NCBI GenBank assembly: GCA_030647705.1
Contig: JAUSJJ010000242.1
Span: 1-10,826 of the forward strand
Reading direction: 5' to 3'
From: Dehalococcoidia bacterium
Lineage (GTDB): Bacteria > Chloroflexota > Dehalococcoidia > JAUSJJ01
Length of the DNA stretch: 10,826 bases
Shown: positions 1-6,897 of the stretch, piece by piece
Layout of the letters: each line of letters starts with the position of its first letter
Position numbering within the stretch: the stretch's first letter is position 1
The notes under the pieces: generated by a model
Seen by the model: the letters and a program-made list of their open reading frames with translations, nothing else
Told to the model about the DNA's origin: nothing
The model's database searches: none
Program-made: the position numbers and the translations under genes

Positions 1-209
1 GGATAGCTGAATTCAACAAAATGGTTGATGAAGACGACTTCATAGACCAGGCACGAGCCAGCGAGCTTATCGCCGAGGGACGGCACGCGCTCGACACCGG
101 CAACCAAAAAACCTTTGTGAGGGCGGTCTGGGATTTGGGCAAGCTTACATCTGGAGGAATAACCGACCCCTATTTAGCCCGGTTCGGCGGACTCGCGAGA
201 CATCAATAA
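1..209 (+). CDS. C-terminal end of an unidentified protein (5' truncated by window edge)
   Basis: The frame is open from base 3 to the TAA at 207-209, with no stop upstream of the ATG at 21, so this is most likely the tail of a gene that begins outside the window rather than a 62-residue gene. No convincing Shine-Dalgarno precedes the ATG at 21. The visible residues read IAEFNKMVDEDDFIDQARAS and then a helix-like stretch (SELIAEGRHALDTGNQ, FVRAVWDL), mostly charged and amphipathic. The last 20 or so residues are glycine-rich and less helical. The helical part faintly recalls C-terminal helical regions of Hsp70-like or TPR-like proteins, but that is a weak impression and I assign no function. 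A 109-base stretch without recognisable signals separates it from the next promoter. Confidence 0.5.
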   Translation, partial: IAEFNKMVDEDDFIDQARASELIAEGRHALDTGNQKTFVRAVWDLGKLTSGGITDPYLARFGGLARHQ

Positions 210-318
210 TGCATTTGCTCAAATTGGGGGACTCAGTCCAATGGTAGAACCTACGCCGTCGCACAGCATGTTGTTGCCCTTCCCTTTCCTCACCAATCAA
301 CAGAGGCATCGTGCTGGT

Positions 319-348
319 TTGACACTTGAAGACCGCGTGAGCTACAAT
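319..348 (+). promoter_or_regulatory. Sigma-70 type promoter of the bifunctional nuclease gene
   Basis: A perfect TTGACA (-35) lies at 319-324 and TACAAT (-10, 5 of 6 matches) at 343-348, separated by 18 bp. Transcription would start near 355, giving a leader of about 30 bases that carries the GGAAGGAG ribosome site at 367-374. The promoter's position rules out the upstream ATG at 241 as the normal start of the gene. Confidence 0.75.
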
Positions 349-384
349 TTGGGGCACGGTGGGGACGGAAGGAGTCCGGCATTC

Positions 385-903
385 ATGGTTGAGATGACTA
401 TCGATAGCATTCGCGTGAGTCTGACGAACTATCAGCGTGTAGTGATCCTGAAGGAGAAGGCTGCCGAACGCTATCTGCCTATCTGGATTGGCCCCGCAGA
501 AGCTGAGGCCATCGCCATTAAGCTTCAGGACGTCTCTGTGCCCCGGCCGCTGACCCACGACCTGCTTCGTTCAGTCATCACCGCCCTTGGAGCCACGGTG
601 AAATCCATCTTGGTCAACGACCTCTCCAATGATACCTTCTACGCCAAGATCGTCCTGGAGATAGACGGCAAGACGCTCCAGATAGACTCACGGCCCAGCG
701 ACGCCATGGCGCTGGCAATCAGAGCGAAGGCGCCGATCTACGCCGAGGAATCAGTCCTGGACAAGGCTGCAATCCTCATGGACAAGGAGACCGGCAAGGC
801 CCTGCCGCCAGCCAAGATGAAGCCCGACGACCTGGAGAAATCGCCGTGGGCGGACCTGATCGAACAACTCGACCTTGACGACCTGGACAAAGGGAAGAAA
901 TAG
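385..903 (+). CDS. Bifunctional nuclease family protein (DUF151/BFN domain)
   Basis: The product is 172 residues and is a full-length DUF151 (BFN domain, PF02577) protein. Characteristic stretches are LPIWIGPAEAEAIAI (31-45), RPLTHDL (54-60), DTFYAKIVLEIDG (83-95) and DSRPSDAMALAIR (101-113). The last 30 residues are acidic and lysine-rich. Plant members were described as nucleases acting on both RNA and DNA; the bacterial role is poorly known, so 'nuclease' is a family-level name. There is no C-terminal UVR domain, which some relatives carry. The ATG at 385 is chosen because MVEMTIDSIRVSL is the usual family N terminus, GGAAGGAG sits 10 bases upstream and the promoter ends at 348; an in-frame ATG at 241 would add 48 unrelated residues. 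The zinc-ribbon gene follows after 45 bases, probably in the same transcript. Confidence 0.9.
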   Translation: MVEMTIDSIRVSLTNYQRVVILKEKAAERYLPIWIGPAEAEAIAIKLQDVSVPRPLTHDLLRSVITALGATVKSILVNDLSNDTFYAKIVLEIDGKTLQIDSRPSDAMALAIRAKAPIYAEESVLDKAAILMDKETGKALPPAKMKPDDLEKSPWADLIEQLDLDDLDKGKK

Positions 904-948
904 CCCTCGCAATAATGTACCAGTTTGATGCAGAGAGGACACCCAACA

Positions 949-1275
949 ATGCGTGACAGGTACGTCCGGCGTCTCATATCCACTCTCAAGTGCTCCGTCT
1001 GCGGTCGTCGTTACGAACCGTCGAAGGTCAAACTGCTCGGCTCCCAGGAAGACGTATGGTTCTTGAGCGTGTTCTGCGAGACCTGCCGGACCACCGGGTT
1101 GATAGCCGCAGTCGTCAAAGAGGCGGGCGATCTGCAGCAGGTTACGGAGCTCACCGGGCCGGAGGTGGTGAAGTTCAAGAGCCTGCCCCCCGTCTCCGGC
1201 GATGACGTCCTGGACATGCACGTGAAGCTCAGAGACTTCACTGGAGACGTCACACTCCTGCTCGGCTCAAAATAG
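949..1275 (+). CDS. Small zinc-ribbon protein of unknown function
   Basis: The product is 108 residues. Two cysteine pairs, CSVC (15-18) and CETC (43-46), are spaced as a zinc ribbon; the second follows a hydrophobic WFLSVF strand. The rest (residues 50-108) is a mixed alpha/beta region ending in SGDDVLDMHVKLRDFTGDVT, with no membrane segment or signal peptide. I recall similar short proteins with this N terminus and the DDVLDMH motif in Chloroflexota genomes, but none with a known function. The ATG at 949 is preferred because GAGAGG lies 10 bases upstream at 933-938; TTG 925 and ATG 928 in the same frame would put the start before that site. It follows the bifunctional nuclease gene by 45 bases on the same strand with no promoter seen between, so the two are probably co-expressed. 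A nucleic-acid or protein-binding role is possible but unproven. Confidence 0.8.
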   Translation: MRDRYVRRLISTLKCSVCGRRYEPSKVKLLGSQEDVWFLSVFCETCRTTGLIAAVVKEAGDLQQVTELTGPEVVKFKSLPPVSGDDVLDMHVKLRDFTGDVTLLLGSK

Positions 1276-1280
1276 ACAAC

Positions 1281-1313
1281 GGCCAGCCAGGGGTCTGAAC
1301 CCACTCGCCGGCC
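1281..1313. terminator. Possible bidirectional terminator hairpin between convergent genes
   Basis: Five bases after the zinc-ribbon stop, an imperfect hairpin can form: GGCC (1281-1284) with GGCC (1310-1313), GC (1286-1287) with GC (1307-1308), and GGGT (1291-1294) with ACCC (1299-1302) around a CTGA loop. Bulges interrupt it and no clean T-tract follows: the plus strand has ATTGCGTTTGTTG, and the minus strand has a T-rich run further on. The position between convergent genes favours a terminator, but the sequence alone is weak. Confidence 0.35.
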
Positions 1314-1367
1314 ATTGCGTTTGTTGCAGCCGTCCGCGAACTTGCCTGCATACGGTTCGGCGTCAGC

Positions 1368-2387
1368 TCATTTGGTCACGCCTGAGGATACCTTTGGAGG
1401 CTTTACCTCGTTCCAGGCCAACCCCACCTTCTCCATTACCTCTTCCATCGTGGAGCGCGCGATAGCCTCCGCCCGTTGCGCCCCATCACGAAGGACATCT
1501 TCGACGTAGCCCTTCCTGGCGGCAATCTCGGCGCGCCTCTCCCTGAATGGGGCCAGAGCCTCATTTACCTTCTGGGCCAGCAGCTCCTTGCAGCCGACGC
1601 AGCCGATGGAGGCCGCCCTGCAGTCACGTGCGATCGCCTCTTGCCCCACGGCGTCGAAGAAGCTATACAAATGGAATACGTTGCAGGACTCAGGATGGCC
1701 TGGATCGGAGCGAAGGCGGCGTGCAGGGTCGGTGAAGGCGGTGAGAATGCGCCGGCGCGTCTCCTCAGGGGTGGCGGCCAGCTCGATGTGATTGCCTAAC
1801 GTCTTGCTCATCTTGCGGTAGCCATCGAGCCCAACCACCATTGGATATTCGGTCAATCTCGGTTGAGGCTCAGGGAAAGTGGCGCCGAACAGCTGATTGA
1901 AGCGGCGCACGATCTCCCTGGCCAACTCCAGATGGGCCACCTGGTCCTCCCCCACCGGCACTACGGTCGCCTTGTAAAGGGCGATATCTGCAGTCATCAG
2001 CACGGGATAGCCCACCAGGCCATAGTTGACATTCTCCGGGAACTGTCGCGCCTTTTCCTTGAAGGAAGGCACGCGCAGCAGCCAACCCAGAGGGGTGATC
2101 ATCGAGAACAAGGTATGGAGTTGCGTCACCTCAGGCACGTGAGACTGCGTGAATACGATGCTGCGTTTGGGGTCGATGCCCGCGGCCAGCCAGTCCAGCA
2201 CCATCTCGCGGATATTGTCCTTCAAGTCATTGGGGTTCCAGGGTGTGGTCAGCGCATGGATATCCACGACGCAGTAAATGCACTCGTGCTCGTCCTGCAG
2301 TTTGACGTAGTTCTGGATTGCCCCCAGGTAATTGCCCAGATGCTGTTTGCCGGTGGGACGGGCGCCGGAAAACACTCGTTGCTTCAT
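1368..2387 (-). CDS. trpS: Tryptophan--tRNA ligase, Fe-S-type cysteine motif
   Basis: This class I aminoacyl-tRNA synthetase charges tRNA-Trp using ATP in the cytoplasm. The product is 339 residues, a normal TrpRS length. The HIGH-like element is HLGN (16-19) within ARPTGKQHLGNYLGA, and the KMSKS-like loop is KMSKT (192-196) followed by LGN. DIALYKA and VGEDQVAHLELAR mark the tryptophan/ATP pocket region. Cys235, Cys256, Cys263 and Cys266 form C-x20-C-x6-C-x2-C near the anticodon-binding domain, close to the C-x22-C-x6-C-x2-C site that binds a [4Fe-4S] cluster in Thermotoga maritima TrpRS. The start is the ATG read from 2387 on the minus strand: MKQRVFSGARPTG is the usual N terminus and GGGAG lies five bases upstream. 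The frame stays open back to 2462, but that part overlaps the likely promoter. The gene is monocistronic, convergent with the zinc-ribbon gene and divergent from recA. Confidence 0.96.
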   Translation of the reverse strand: MKQRVFSGARPTGKQHLGNYLGAIQNYVKLQDEHECIYCVVDIHALTTPWNPNDLKDNIREMVLDWLAAGIDPKRSIVFTQSHVPEVTQLHTLFSMITPLGWLLRVPSFKEKARQFPENVNYGLVGYPVLMTADIALYKATVVPVGEDQVAHLELAREIVRRFNQLFGATFPEPQPRLTEYPMVVGLDGYRKMSKTLGNHIELAATPEETRRRILTAFTDPARRLRSDPGHPESCNVFHLYSFFDAVGQEAIARDCRAASIGCVGCKELLAQKVNEALAPFRERRAEIAARKGYVEDVLRDGAQRAEAIARSTMEEVMEKVGLAWNEVKPPKVSSGVTK

Positions 2388-2415
2388 CCTGACTCCCTCT
2401 AGCGAATCTGGCAAG

Positions 2416-2444
2416 AGTCTAACACAAACTGCGCTTGTAGACAA
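2416..2444 (-). promoter_or_regulatory. Probable trpS promoter
   Basis: Read on the minus strand, TTGTCT (-35; plus-strand positions 2439-2444) and TAGACT (-10; 2416-2421) are separated by exactly 17 bp, each matching four of six consensus bases. Transcription would begin near 2408, about 20 bases before the trpS start codon and just upstream of its GGGAG ribosome site. No T-box leader (specifier stem, T-box sequence) is visible, and the leader is too short to hold one. Confidence 0.5.
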
Positions 2445-2493
2445 CAACGCGATGGCTCCCAAGAATAGCGAATTTGTGGGCCGGGTTTCCTAA

Positions 2494-2542
2494 TCCGCCT
2501 GCGGCGGACGGGCAGGTCGGTCCCGACCATGTCGGGATGCCC
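2494..2542. repeat. Cluster of inverted repeats, possible REP/MITE-like intergenic element
   Basis: Several perfect inverted repeats are packed into about 50 bases: TCCGCC (2494-2499) with GGCGGA (2503-2508) around TGC; TCCCGAC (2521-2527) with GTCGGGA (2531-2537) around CAT; and an outer GGGCA (2510-2514) with TGCCC (2538-2542) enclosing the second. GGTCG (2515-2519) can also pair with CGACC (2524-2528), competing with the TCCCGAC stem. No open reading frame and no T-tract accompany it, and the trpS and recA promoters lie outside it. This layout is typical of dispersed repetitive intergenic elements, but only one copy is in the window, so repetition is inferred. Confidence 0.5.
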
Positions 2543-2582
2543 TACGGGGGGCGATCGCTGATTTCGGGGTGACCGCGGGTAC

Positions 2583-2611
2583 TTGCCCGGTGAAACTCGG
2601 TATGCTATTAT
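2583..2611 (+). promoter_or_regulatory. Probable recA promoter with extended -10
   Basis: TTGCCC (2583-2588) and TATTAT (2606-2611) are separated by 17 bp, and TG at 2603-2604 gives an extended -10 (TGCTATTAT). A TATAAT also occurs at 2609-2614 but would sit 20 bp from the -35. Transcription would start near 2618, giving a leader of about 43 bases. I see neither a GAAC-N4-GTTC type nor a CTGT-N8-ACAG type LexA box between 2401 and 2660. Confidence 0.6.
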
Positions 2612-2660
2612 AATGTTACTTTTGGGATTTCTGGCAGGAAGGTGATACATCAGAGGAGAG

Positions 2661-3704
2661 ATGGCGAGCGAGAAGGAAAAGGCCCTGGAGGCTGCTATCA
2701 GCCAGATCGAGCGACAGTTTGGAAAGGGATCGATACTTAAGTTGGGTGAGGCTTCCGCTGCGACAGCGATTGAAGTCATTCCGACCGGTTCCATTTCCCT
2801 TGATCTGGCCATCGGCGTCGGGGGGATTCCTCGCGGGCGCGTCATCGAGATCTTCGGCCCGGAGGCATCCGGCAAGTCCACCCTGGCCCAACATATCATC
2901 GCCGAGGCACAGAAGCGTGGCGGCATGGCGGCATACATCGACGTGGAACATGCGCTGGACCCTGCTTATGCTGCCCGCTGCGGACTGAATGTACAGGAGT
3001 TGCTCATATCTCAGCCGGATACCGGCGAGCAGGCGCTGGAGATCACCGAGGCACTGGTGAGAAGCGGCGCTATCGACATTGTAGTTGTCGATAGCGTGGC
3101 CGCCCTGGTGCCGCGTGCCGAGCTCGAGGGAGACATGGGCGATGCACATGTGGGGCTTCAGGCGAGACTTATGTCCCAGGCGCTGAGGAAGCTAACGGCA
3201 GCCATCAGCAAGTCCAAGACGGCGGTGGTCTTCATCAACCAACTGAGAGAGAAGGTGGGCATCGTCTTCGGTAACCCCGAGGTTACCCCCGGCGGAAGAG
3301 CCCTGAAGTTCTACAGCTCTGTCAGGATTGACCTGCGGAGGGTAGAGTCCATCAAGCAGGGCACTGAGGTTGTTGGAAGCCGCATCAGGGCCAAAGTGGT
3401 CAAGAACAAAGTGGCCCCTCCTTTCAGGACTGCCGAGTTCGACATCATGTTCGCTCATGGCATCAGCAAAGAGGGTGACCTTCTGGACCTGGGAGTCCAG
3501 CTAGGGTTGGTCAAGAAAAGCGGCGCCTTCTTCTCCTTCGGTGAGACTCGCCTCGGACAAGGTCGTGAGACCGCCAAGGAGTTCCTCTTCCAGCACAGTG
3601 ACATCGCCCAGGACATAGAGCGCCAGATCCGAGCCTCCAAGACCGCTCTTCCCCTTCTGAGCCCTCAAGAGGCTTCCTCCCCTGAGGCCGAACCTGCCAG
3701 CTAG
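2661..3704 (+). CDS. recA: Recombinase RecA
   Basis: RecA polymerises on single-stranded DNA with ATP, pairs it with homologous duplex for recombinational repair, and acts as co-protease in the SOS response. The product is 347 residues, full length. The Walker A motif GPEASGKST is at 66-74 and the Walker B strand [12 protein letters not shown] around 139-150. Loop L1 is recognisable as [11 protein letters not shown], followed by [14 protein letters not shown]. Loop L2 lies in [20 protein letters not shown] and leads into the family signature [14 protein letters not shown]. The tail is serine-, proline- and glutamate-rich, less acidic than in E. coli. The ATG at 2661 is the first possible start after an in-frame TGA at 2643. 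AGAGGAG lies very close to it (2652-2658), and a second good Shine-Dalgarno-like run, AGGAAGGTGAT, lies at 2636-2646. recX follows after 27 bases, the usual partner. Confidence 0.98.
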   Translation: MASEKEKALEAAISQIERQFGKGSILKLGEASAATAIEVIPTGSISLDLAIGVGGIPRGRVIEIFGPEASGKSTLAQHIIAEAQKRGGMAAYIDVEHALDPAYAARCGLNVQELLISQPDTGEQALEITEALVRSGAIDIVVVDSVAALVPRAELEGDMGDAHVGLQARLMSQALRKLTAAISKSKTAVVFINQLREKVGIVFGNPEVTPGGRALKFYSSVRIDLRRVESIKQGTEVVGSRIRAKVVKNKVAPPFRTAEFDIMFAHGISKEGDLLDLGVQLGLVKKSGAFFSFGETRLGQGRETAKEFLFQHSDIAQDIERQIRASKTALPLLSPQEASSPEAEPAS

Positions 3705-3731
3705 GCCCTGATCATAGTTTGGTTGGGACCG

Positions 3732-4355
3732 ATGAAAACGATCACCGGCATGAAGCCCAGGAAGGGCAGGCTGGAGGTATTCCTCGATGGGGAGTTCGCC
3801 TTCAGCCTAAGCACGTCCGTTGCCAGGCAGATCAGGCTGGCGCCCGAGCAAACTCTTTCGGAAGAAAGGGTGGAGGCTCTCAAGGACGCCGACCTTCTGC
3901 AGAGGTCTCTGGACGCTGCTGTTCGTTACCTCAGCTACAGGCCCCGAACTGAAAACGAGATCAGGAGCTTGTTGCGCCGCAAAGGGCTGGATGCCGCTCT
4001 GATCGATAGAGTAGTCTCCATGTTGACGCTGCAAGGGCTGGTGGACGATGCAGCCTTCGCCTCTTTCTGGAGAGAAAACCGCCTGTCTTTCAGTCCCCGG
4101 AGCAGCCGGCTCATCGGCGCTGAGTTGCAGCGCAAAGGAGTGTCACGGCAGATCATCGCCAGTGCTCTTTCCGACGTCGATGACGACTCGGCAGCTTACC
4201 AAGCTGCCGAGAAGAAGGCCCGCTCGTTGGCGGGCGCTGACCACCAGGACTTCCGTCGCAGGTTGGGCTCGTTTCTACTCAGGCGTGGATTCAGCTACGA
4301 GACCGCAGGGCGCACCGTGGAGCGCCTGTGGCATGAACACCAAGAGTCCAATTGA
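3732..4355 (+). CDS. recX: Regulatory protein RecX
   Basis: RecX binds RecA filaments and modulates their growth and co-protease activity. The product is 207 residues, within the family range. An N-terminal segment with strands (RLEVFLDGEFAFSLS, 13-27) precedes three tandem three-helix repeats. Recognisable parts are LSYRPRTENEIRSLLRRKG (67-85), QGLVDDAAFASFWRENR (101-117), RLIGAELQRKGVSRQII (126-142) and RRLGSFLLRRGFSYETAGRT (176-195). It begins 27 bases after recA, which supports the call. The ATG at 3732 is chosen as the natural family start, although the ribosome site is poor (GGTTGGGACC). A TTG at 3723 in the same frame would add three residues and is also possible. Weak initiation would keep RecX well below RecA, as is usual for this pair. 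Confidence 0.93.
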   Translation: MKTITGMKPRKGRLEVFLDGEFAFSLSTSVARQIRLAPEQTLSEERVEALKDADLLQRSLDAAVRYLSYRPRTENEIRSLLRRKGLDAALIDRVVSMLTLQGLVDDAAFASFWRENRLSFSPRSSRLIGAELQRKGVSRQIIASALSDVDDDSAAYQAAEKKARSLAGADHQDFRRRLGSFLLRRGFSYETAGRTVERLWHEHQESN

Positions 4356-4421
4356 CTTGTCATCTTCGTGTTCATCAACGATCATTGGAAGAATTCAATA
4401 CGGAATCCAGAGGGCCAAGCC

Positions 4422-4452
4422 CCCCTGGCACGGATTACAGGGGTGTCCCCTG
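4422..4452 (+). other. Competing hairpins between recX and rny
   Basis: CAGGGG (4438-4443) can pair with CCCCTG on either side: with 4447-4452 around a TGT loop, giving a tight perfect 6-bp hairpin, or with 4422-4427 around a 10-base loop. The flanking copies are part of a direct repeat, CCCCTGGC, at 4422-4429 and 4447-4454. A pyrimidine-rich run (CTTCCCTTTTCCTTCCCTTC) follows directly, but it is not a true T-tract. The element could be a weak terminator after recX or a leader attenuator before rny. The rest of the 211-base gap holds no credible gene. A possible weak promoter (TTGTCA 4357-4362, GATCAT 4380-4385, 17 bp apart) overlaps the end of recX. Confidence 0.35.
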
Positions 4453-4566
4453 GCTTCCCTTTTCCTTCCCTTCTTTCGGCCAGGAGAGGGAGACCGAGAA
4501 GGTGACGGATCCGAAGGACTCTACCCTCGAAGTAACAATCGGCAGAAGCAAGAAGAGAGGTAGCAA

Positions 4567-6096
4567 ATGGCTGTGATTTGGCCAGTTATAGCTGCCGTCG
4601 TGGGAGTAGCTCTCGGCATAGCGGTTGGCCTGTTTATTCAACAGACGCTCCGCTCGCGGAGGATCCAGGCCGCGGAGAAGGATGCCGAGCAGATAGTTGC
4701 CCAGGCGGTAATGAAACAGAAAGAGATACTGCTCGAAGCGAAGGATGAGTCACTGCGTTTGAAGCAAGAGCGTGAGGTGGAGTACCGCGATCGCCGCGCC
4801 GAGATGCAGCGACAGGAGAAGCGCATCTCGCAGAAAGAAGAAAACCTGGACCATAAGTCCGAGAACCAGGAGCGACGGGAGCGGAATATCGTCCAGAAAG
4901 AGCGAGAAGCAGAGAACGCACGCGCCCAGGTGGAGGAGTTCAAGAAGAAGCAGGTGCAGCAGCTTGAGCTCATCTCCAAGATGTCCACCGAGGAAGCCAG
5001 GAACCAGTTGCTTCAGACTGTGGAGACTGAGGTCAGAGATGAAATGAACCGGCGCCTGCATGAACTGGAAATCCAGTTCAAGGCAGACGCCGAGCAGAAA
5101 TCTCGTGAAATACTCGCCACGGCCATCCAGCGCTGCGCTACCGATGTAGTCTCGGAGAGCACGTTGTCGGTAGTACCATTGCCCAGCGATGAGATGAAAG
5201 GCCGGCTCATCGGCAGGGAAGGCCGCAACATCAGGGCACTGGAGAATGCCACCGGCGTCGATCTCATCATAGACGATACGCCTGAGACAGTGACGATCTC
5301 AAGCTTCGATCCAGTGCGCCGCGAGGTCGCTCGCGTGGCTCTGACCAAGCTGATCACCGACGGCCGCATACACCCGGCTCGCATCGAAGAGGTGGTTCAG
5401 AAGGCCAAGAACGAGGTGGATGCCACCGTCAAAGAAGAAGGTGAGCAGGCTGCGTACAAAGCCGGCGTCGCCGCTCTTCATCCGGAGCTGATCAAGCTGG
5501 TCGGGCGCTTGAAGTTCCGCTTCAGCTATGGCCAGAACGTGCTGGCGCACAGCCTCGAGGTGTCCTATCTGGCGGGGGTTATCGCCAGTGAACTCGGTGC
5601 AGACGTGGAGAAAGCCAAGGTGGCCGGCTTGCTGCACGATATCGGCAAGGCGGTCAGCCATGAGGTCGAAGGCCCGCATGCGGCCATCGGCGCAGACATC
5701 ATCAAGCGTCTGGGCAGGTCACCGGAGGTCGTGCAGGCCGTTGGAGAGCACCACGGTGAGAGCGGCACGAATAGCGTCCTGGGCTACATTATCGCCACTG
5801 CAGACGCCATAAGCGGATCACGACCCGGCGCCAGAAGAGAGTCCCTGGAGCACTACATTAAGCGTCTGGAAGCGCTCGAAAGCGTGGCCAACAGTTTCAA
5901 GGGAGTAGAGAAGTCGTTCGCTATTCAGGCAGGCAGAGAGGTTCGTATCATGGTGAAGCCGGACGAGGTGGACGACATGGCCGCCTTCCAGTTGGCCCGT
6001 GACATAGTCAAGAAGATCGAGGACAGCCTGGAGTATCCAGGACAGATCAAGGTCACCGTCGTCCGTGAGACCCGCGCCGTAGACTACGCCAAATAG
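4567..6096 (+). CDS. rny: Ribonuclease Y
   Basis: RNase Y is a membrane-anchored endoribonuclease that starts mRNA decay in many bacteria lacking RNase E. The product is 509 residues, the usual size. Domains in order: one N-terminal membrane helix (about 3-26, [20 protein letters not shown]); a long charged coiled coil rich in E, K, Q and R (about 30-195); a KH domain with [15 protein letters not shown] starting at 212 and the GREG loop at 216-219; and an HD domain with His328 in [11 protein letters not shown] and the His357-Asp358 pair in LLHDIGKAV. The C-terminal part ends with [16 protein letters not shown], as in other members. The start is supported by AGAGAGG at 4554-4560, six bases upstream. 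The ymdB-type gene follows after 30 bases; rny-ymdB adjacency also occurs in Bacillus subtilis, likewise downstream of recA. All key residues are present. Confidence 0.97.
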   Translation: MAVIWPVIAAVVGVALGIAVGLFIQQTLRSRRIQAAEKDAEQIVAQAVMKQKEILLEAKDESLRLKQEREVEYRDRRAEMQRQEKRISQKEENLDHKSENQERRERNIVQKEREAENARAQVEEFKKKQVQQLELISKMSTEEARNQLLQTVETEVRDEMNRRLHELEIQFKADAEQKSREILATAIQRCATDVVSESTLSVVPLPSDEMKGRLIGREGRNIRALENATGVDLIIDDTPETVTISSFDPVRREVARVALTKLITDGRIHPARIEEVVQKAKNEVDATVKEEGEQAAYKAGVAALHPELIKLVGRLKFRFSYGQNVLAHSLEVSYLAGVIASELGADVEKAKVAGLLHDIGKAVSHEVEGPHAAIGADIIKRLGRSPEVVQAVGEHHGESGTNSVLGYIIATADAISGSRPGARRESLEHYIKRLEALESVANSFKGVEKSFAIQAGREVRIMVKPDEVDDMAAFQLARDIVKKIEDSLEYPGQIKVTVVRETRAVDYAK

Positions 6097-6126
6097 GACA
6101 GGGGGTCGGAAGGCCAAAGGAGCTAC

Positions 6127-6897
6127 TTGCCTCACATCCTAATGATAGGCGATATCATCGGCAGTCCAGGCAGGCGGGCAGTCCAGTCCCGCTTGCCTGG
6201 ACTGCGTCAGAAGCACAAGATAGATTTGGTCATCGCCAACGGGGAAAACGCCGCAGGCGGGCTCGGTCTAACAGTGGAGACTGCGGATGCTTTGTTCTCC
6301 AGCGGAGTCGACGTCATCACTTCCGGCAATCACATCTGGGACCAAAGAGAAATAGTCCCTCACTTGGATGGAGAACGCGCCATCATCCGCCCCTTGAACT
6401 ATCCCCCCGGAGTCCCGGGCAGAGGATACATGGTGGTAAACGGCTGCCTGATAGTGAACTTGATCGGGCGCACCTTCATGTCCCCCTACGATTGCCCGTT
6501 CCGCGCCATGGACCGCCTGCTGGCTGAACTTGAAAACAGACCTTCGGTGGTACTGGTCGACTTCCATGCGGAGGCGACCTCTGAGAAGATGGCGCTGGGC
6601 AGATATCTGGACGGCAGGGTATCTGCGGTGGCCGGAACCCACACCCATGTGGGCACCATAGACGCTCGAATACTGCGCAAGGGCACGGCATATGTTACCG
6701 ATATCGGCATGGTCGTCCCAAAGGAAGGGGTCATCGGGGACGACGCCGACGCCGTGATACAGCGTTTCCTGACCATGATCCCCCATCGCCTTTCCGTGGG
6801 CAAAGGCAGTCTGTTCTTCAACTCGGTGCTGATAGAAGCAGACCAGGCCAGCGGCAGGTCGGCCAGTATCACCCGCATCGATCTGGACGTGGACTGA
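6127..6897 (+). CDS. ymdB: YmdB-type metallophosphoesterase (TIGR00282)
   Basis: The product is 256 residues, matching the TIGR00282/YmdB family. Bacillus subtilis YmdB hydrolyses 2',3'- and 3',5'-cyclic nucleotides with a two-metal centre and affects biofilm and motility gene expression. The metal ligands fit that enzyme: Asp9 (IGDIIGSPGR), Glu40 and Asn41 in NGENAAGG, Asn68 and His69 in SGNHIWD, His147 in DFHAEATSEK, and His172 and His174 in GTHTHVGT. PLNYPPGVPGRGY, LDGRVSAVAGTHTH and YVTDIGM are family landmarks. There is no signal peptide, so the protein should be cytoplasmic. The start is TTG at 6127, rendered as Met, with AAAGGAG at 6116-6122 four bases upstream; an ATG at Met6 would cut into the first strand. 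The next gene begins on the base after its stop, so translation is probably coupled. The exact substrate here is inferred. Confidence 0.93.
   Translation: MPHILMIGDIIGSPGRRAVQSRLPGLRQKHKIDLVIANGENAAGGLGLTVETADALFSSGVDVITSGNHIWDQREIVPHLDGERAIIRPLNYPPGVPGRGYMVVNGCLIVNLIGRTFMSPYDCPFRAMDRLLAELENRPSVVLVDFHAEATSEKMALGRYLDGRVSAVAGTHTHVGTIDARILRKGTAYVTDIGMVVPKEGVIGDDADAVIQRFLTMIPHRLSVGKGSLFFNSVLIEADQASGRSASITRIDLDVD

Noticed and set aside
241..384. N-terminal extension of the bifunctional nuclease from ATG 241
   Set aside because: The 48 extra residues are not family-like, and the promoter (319-348) lies inside this stretch; ATG 385 has a good ribosome site.
2388..2462. Extended trpS start
   Set aside because: The extra 25 residues do not resemble the family N terminus and overlap the likely trpS promoter.
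2551..2558. GCGATCGC octamer (HIP1-type palindrome)
   Set aside because: A single copy in GC-rich DNA is unremarkable, and HIP1 is meaningful only when highly repeated, as in cyanobacteria.
4352..4576. Small plus-strand frame (74 codons) between recX and rny
   Set aside because: TTG start without a ribosome site, overlap with both neighbours, and a low-complexity translation with no recognisable features.
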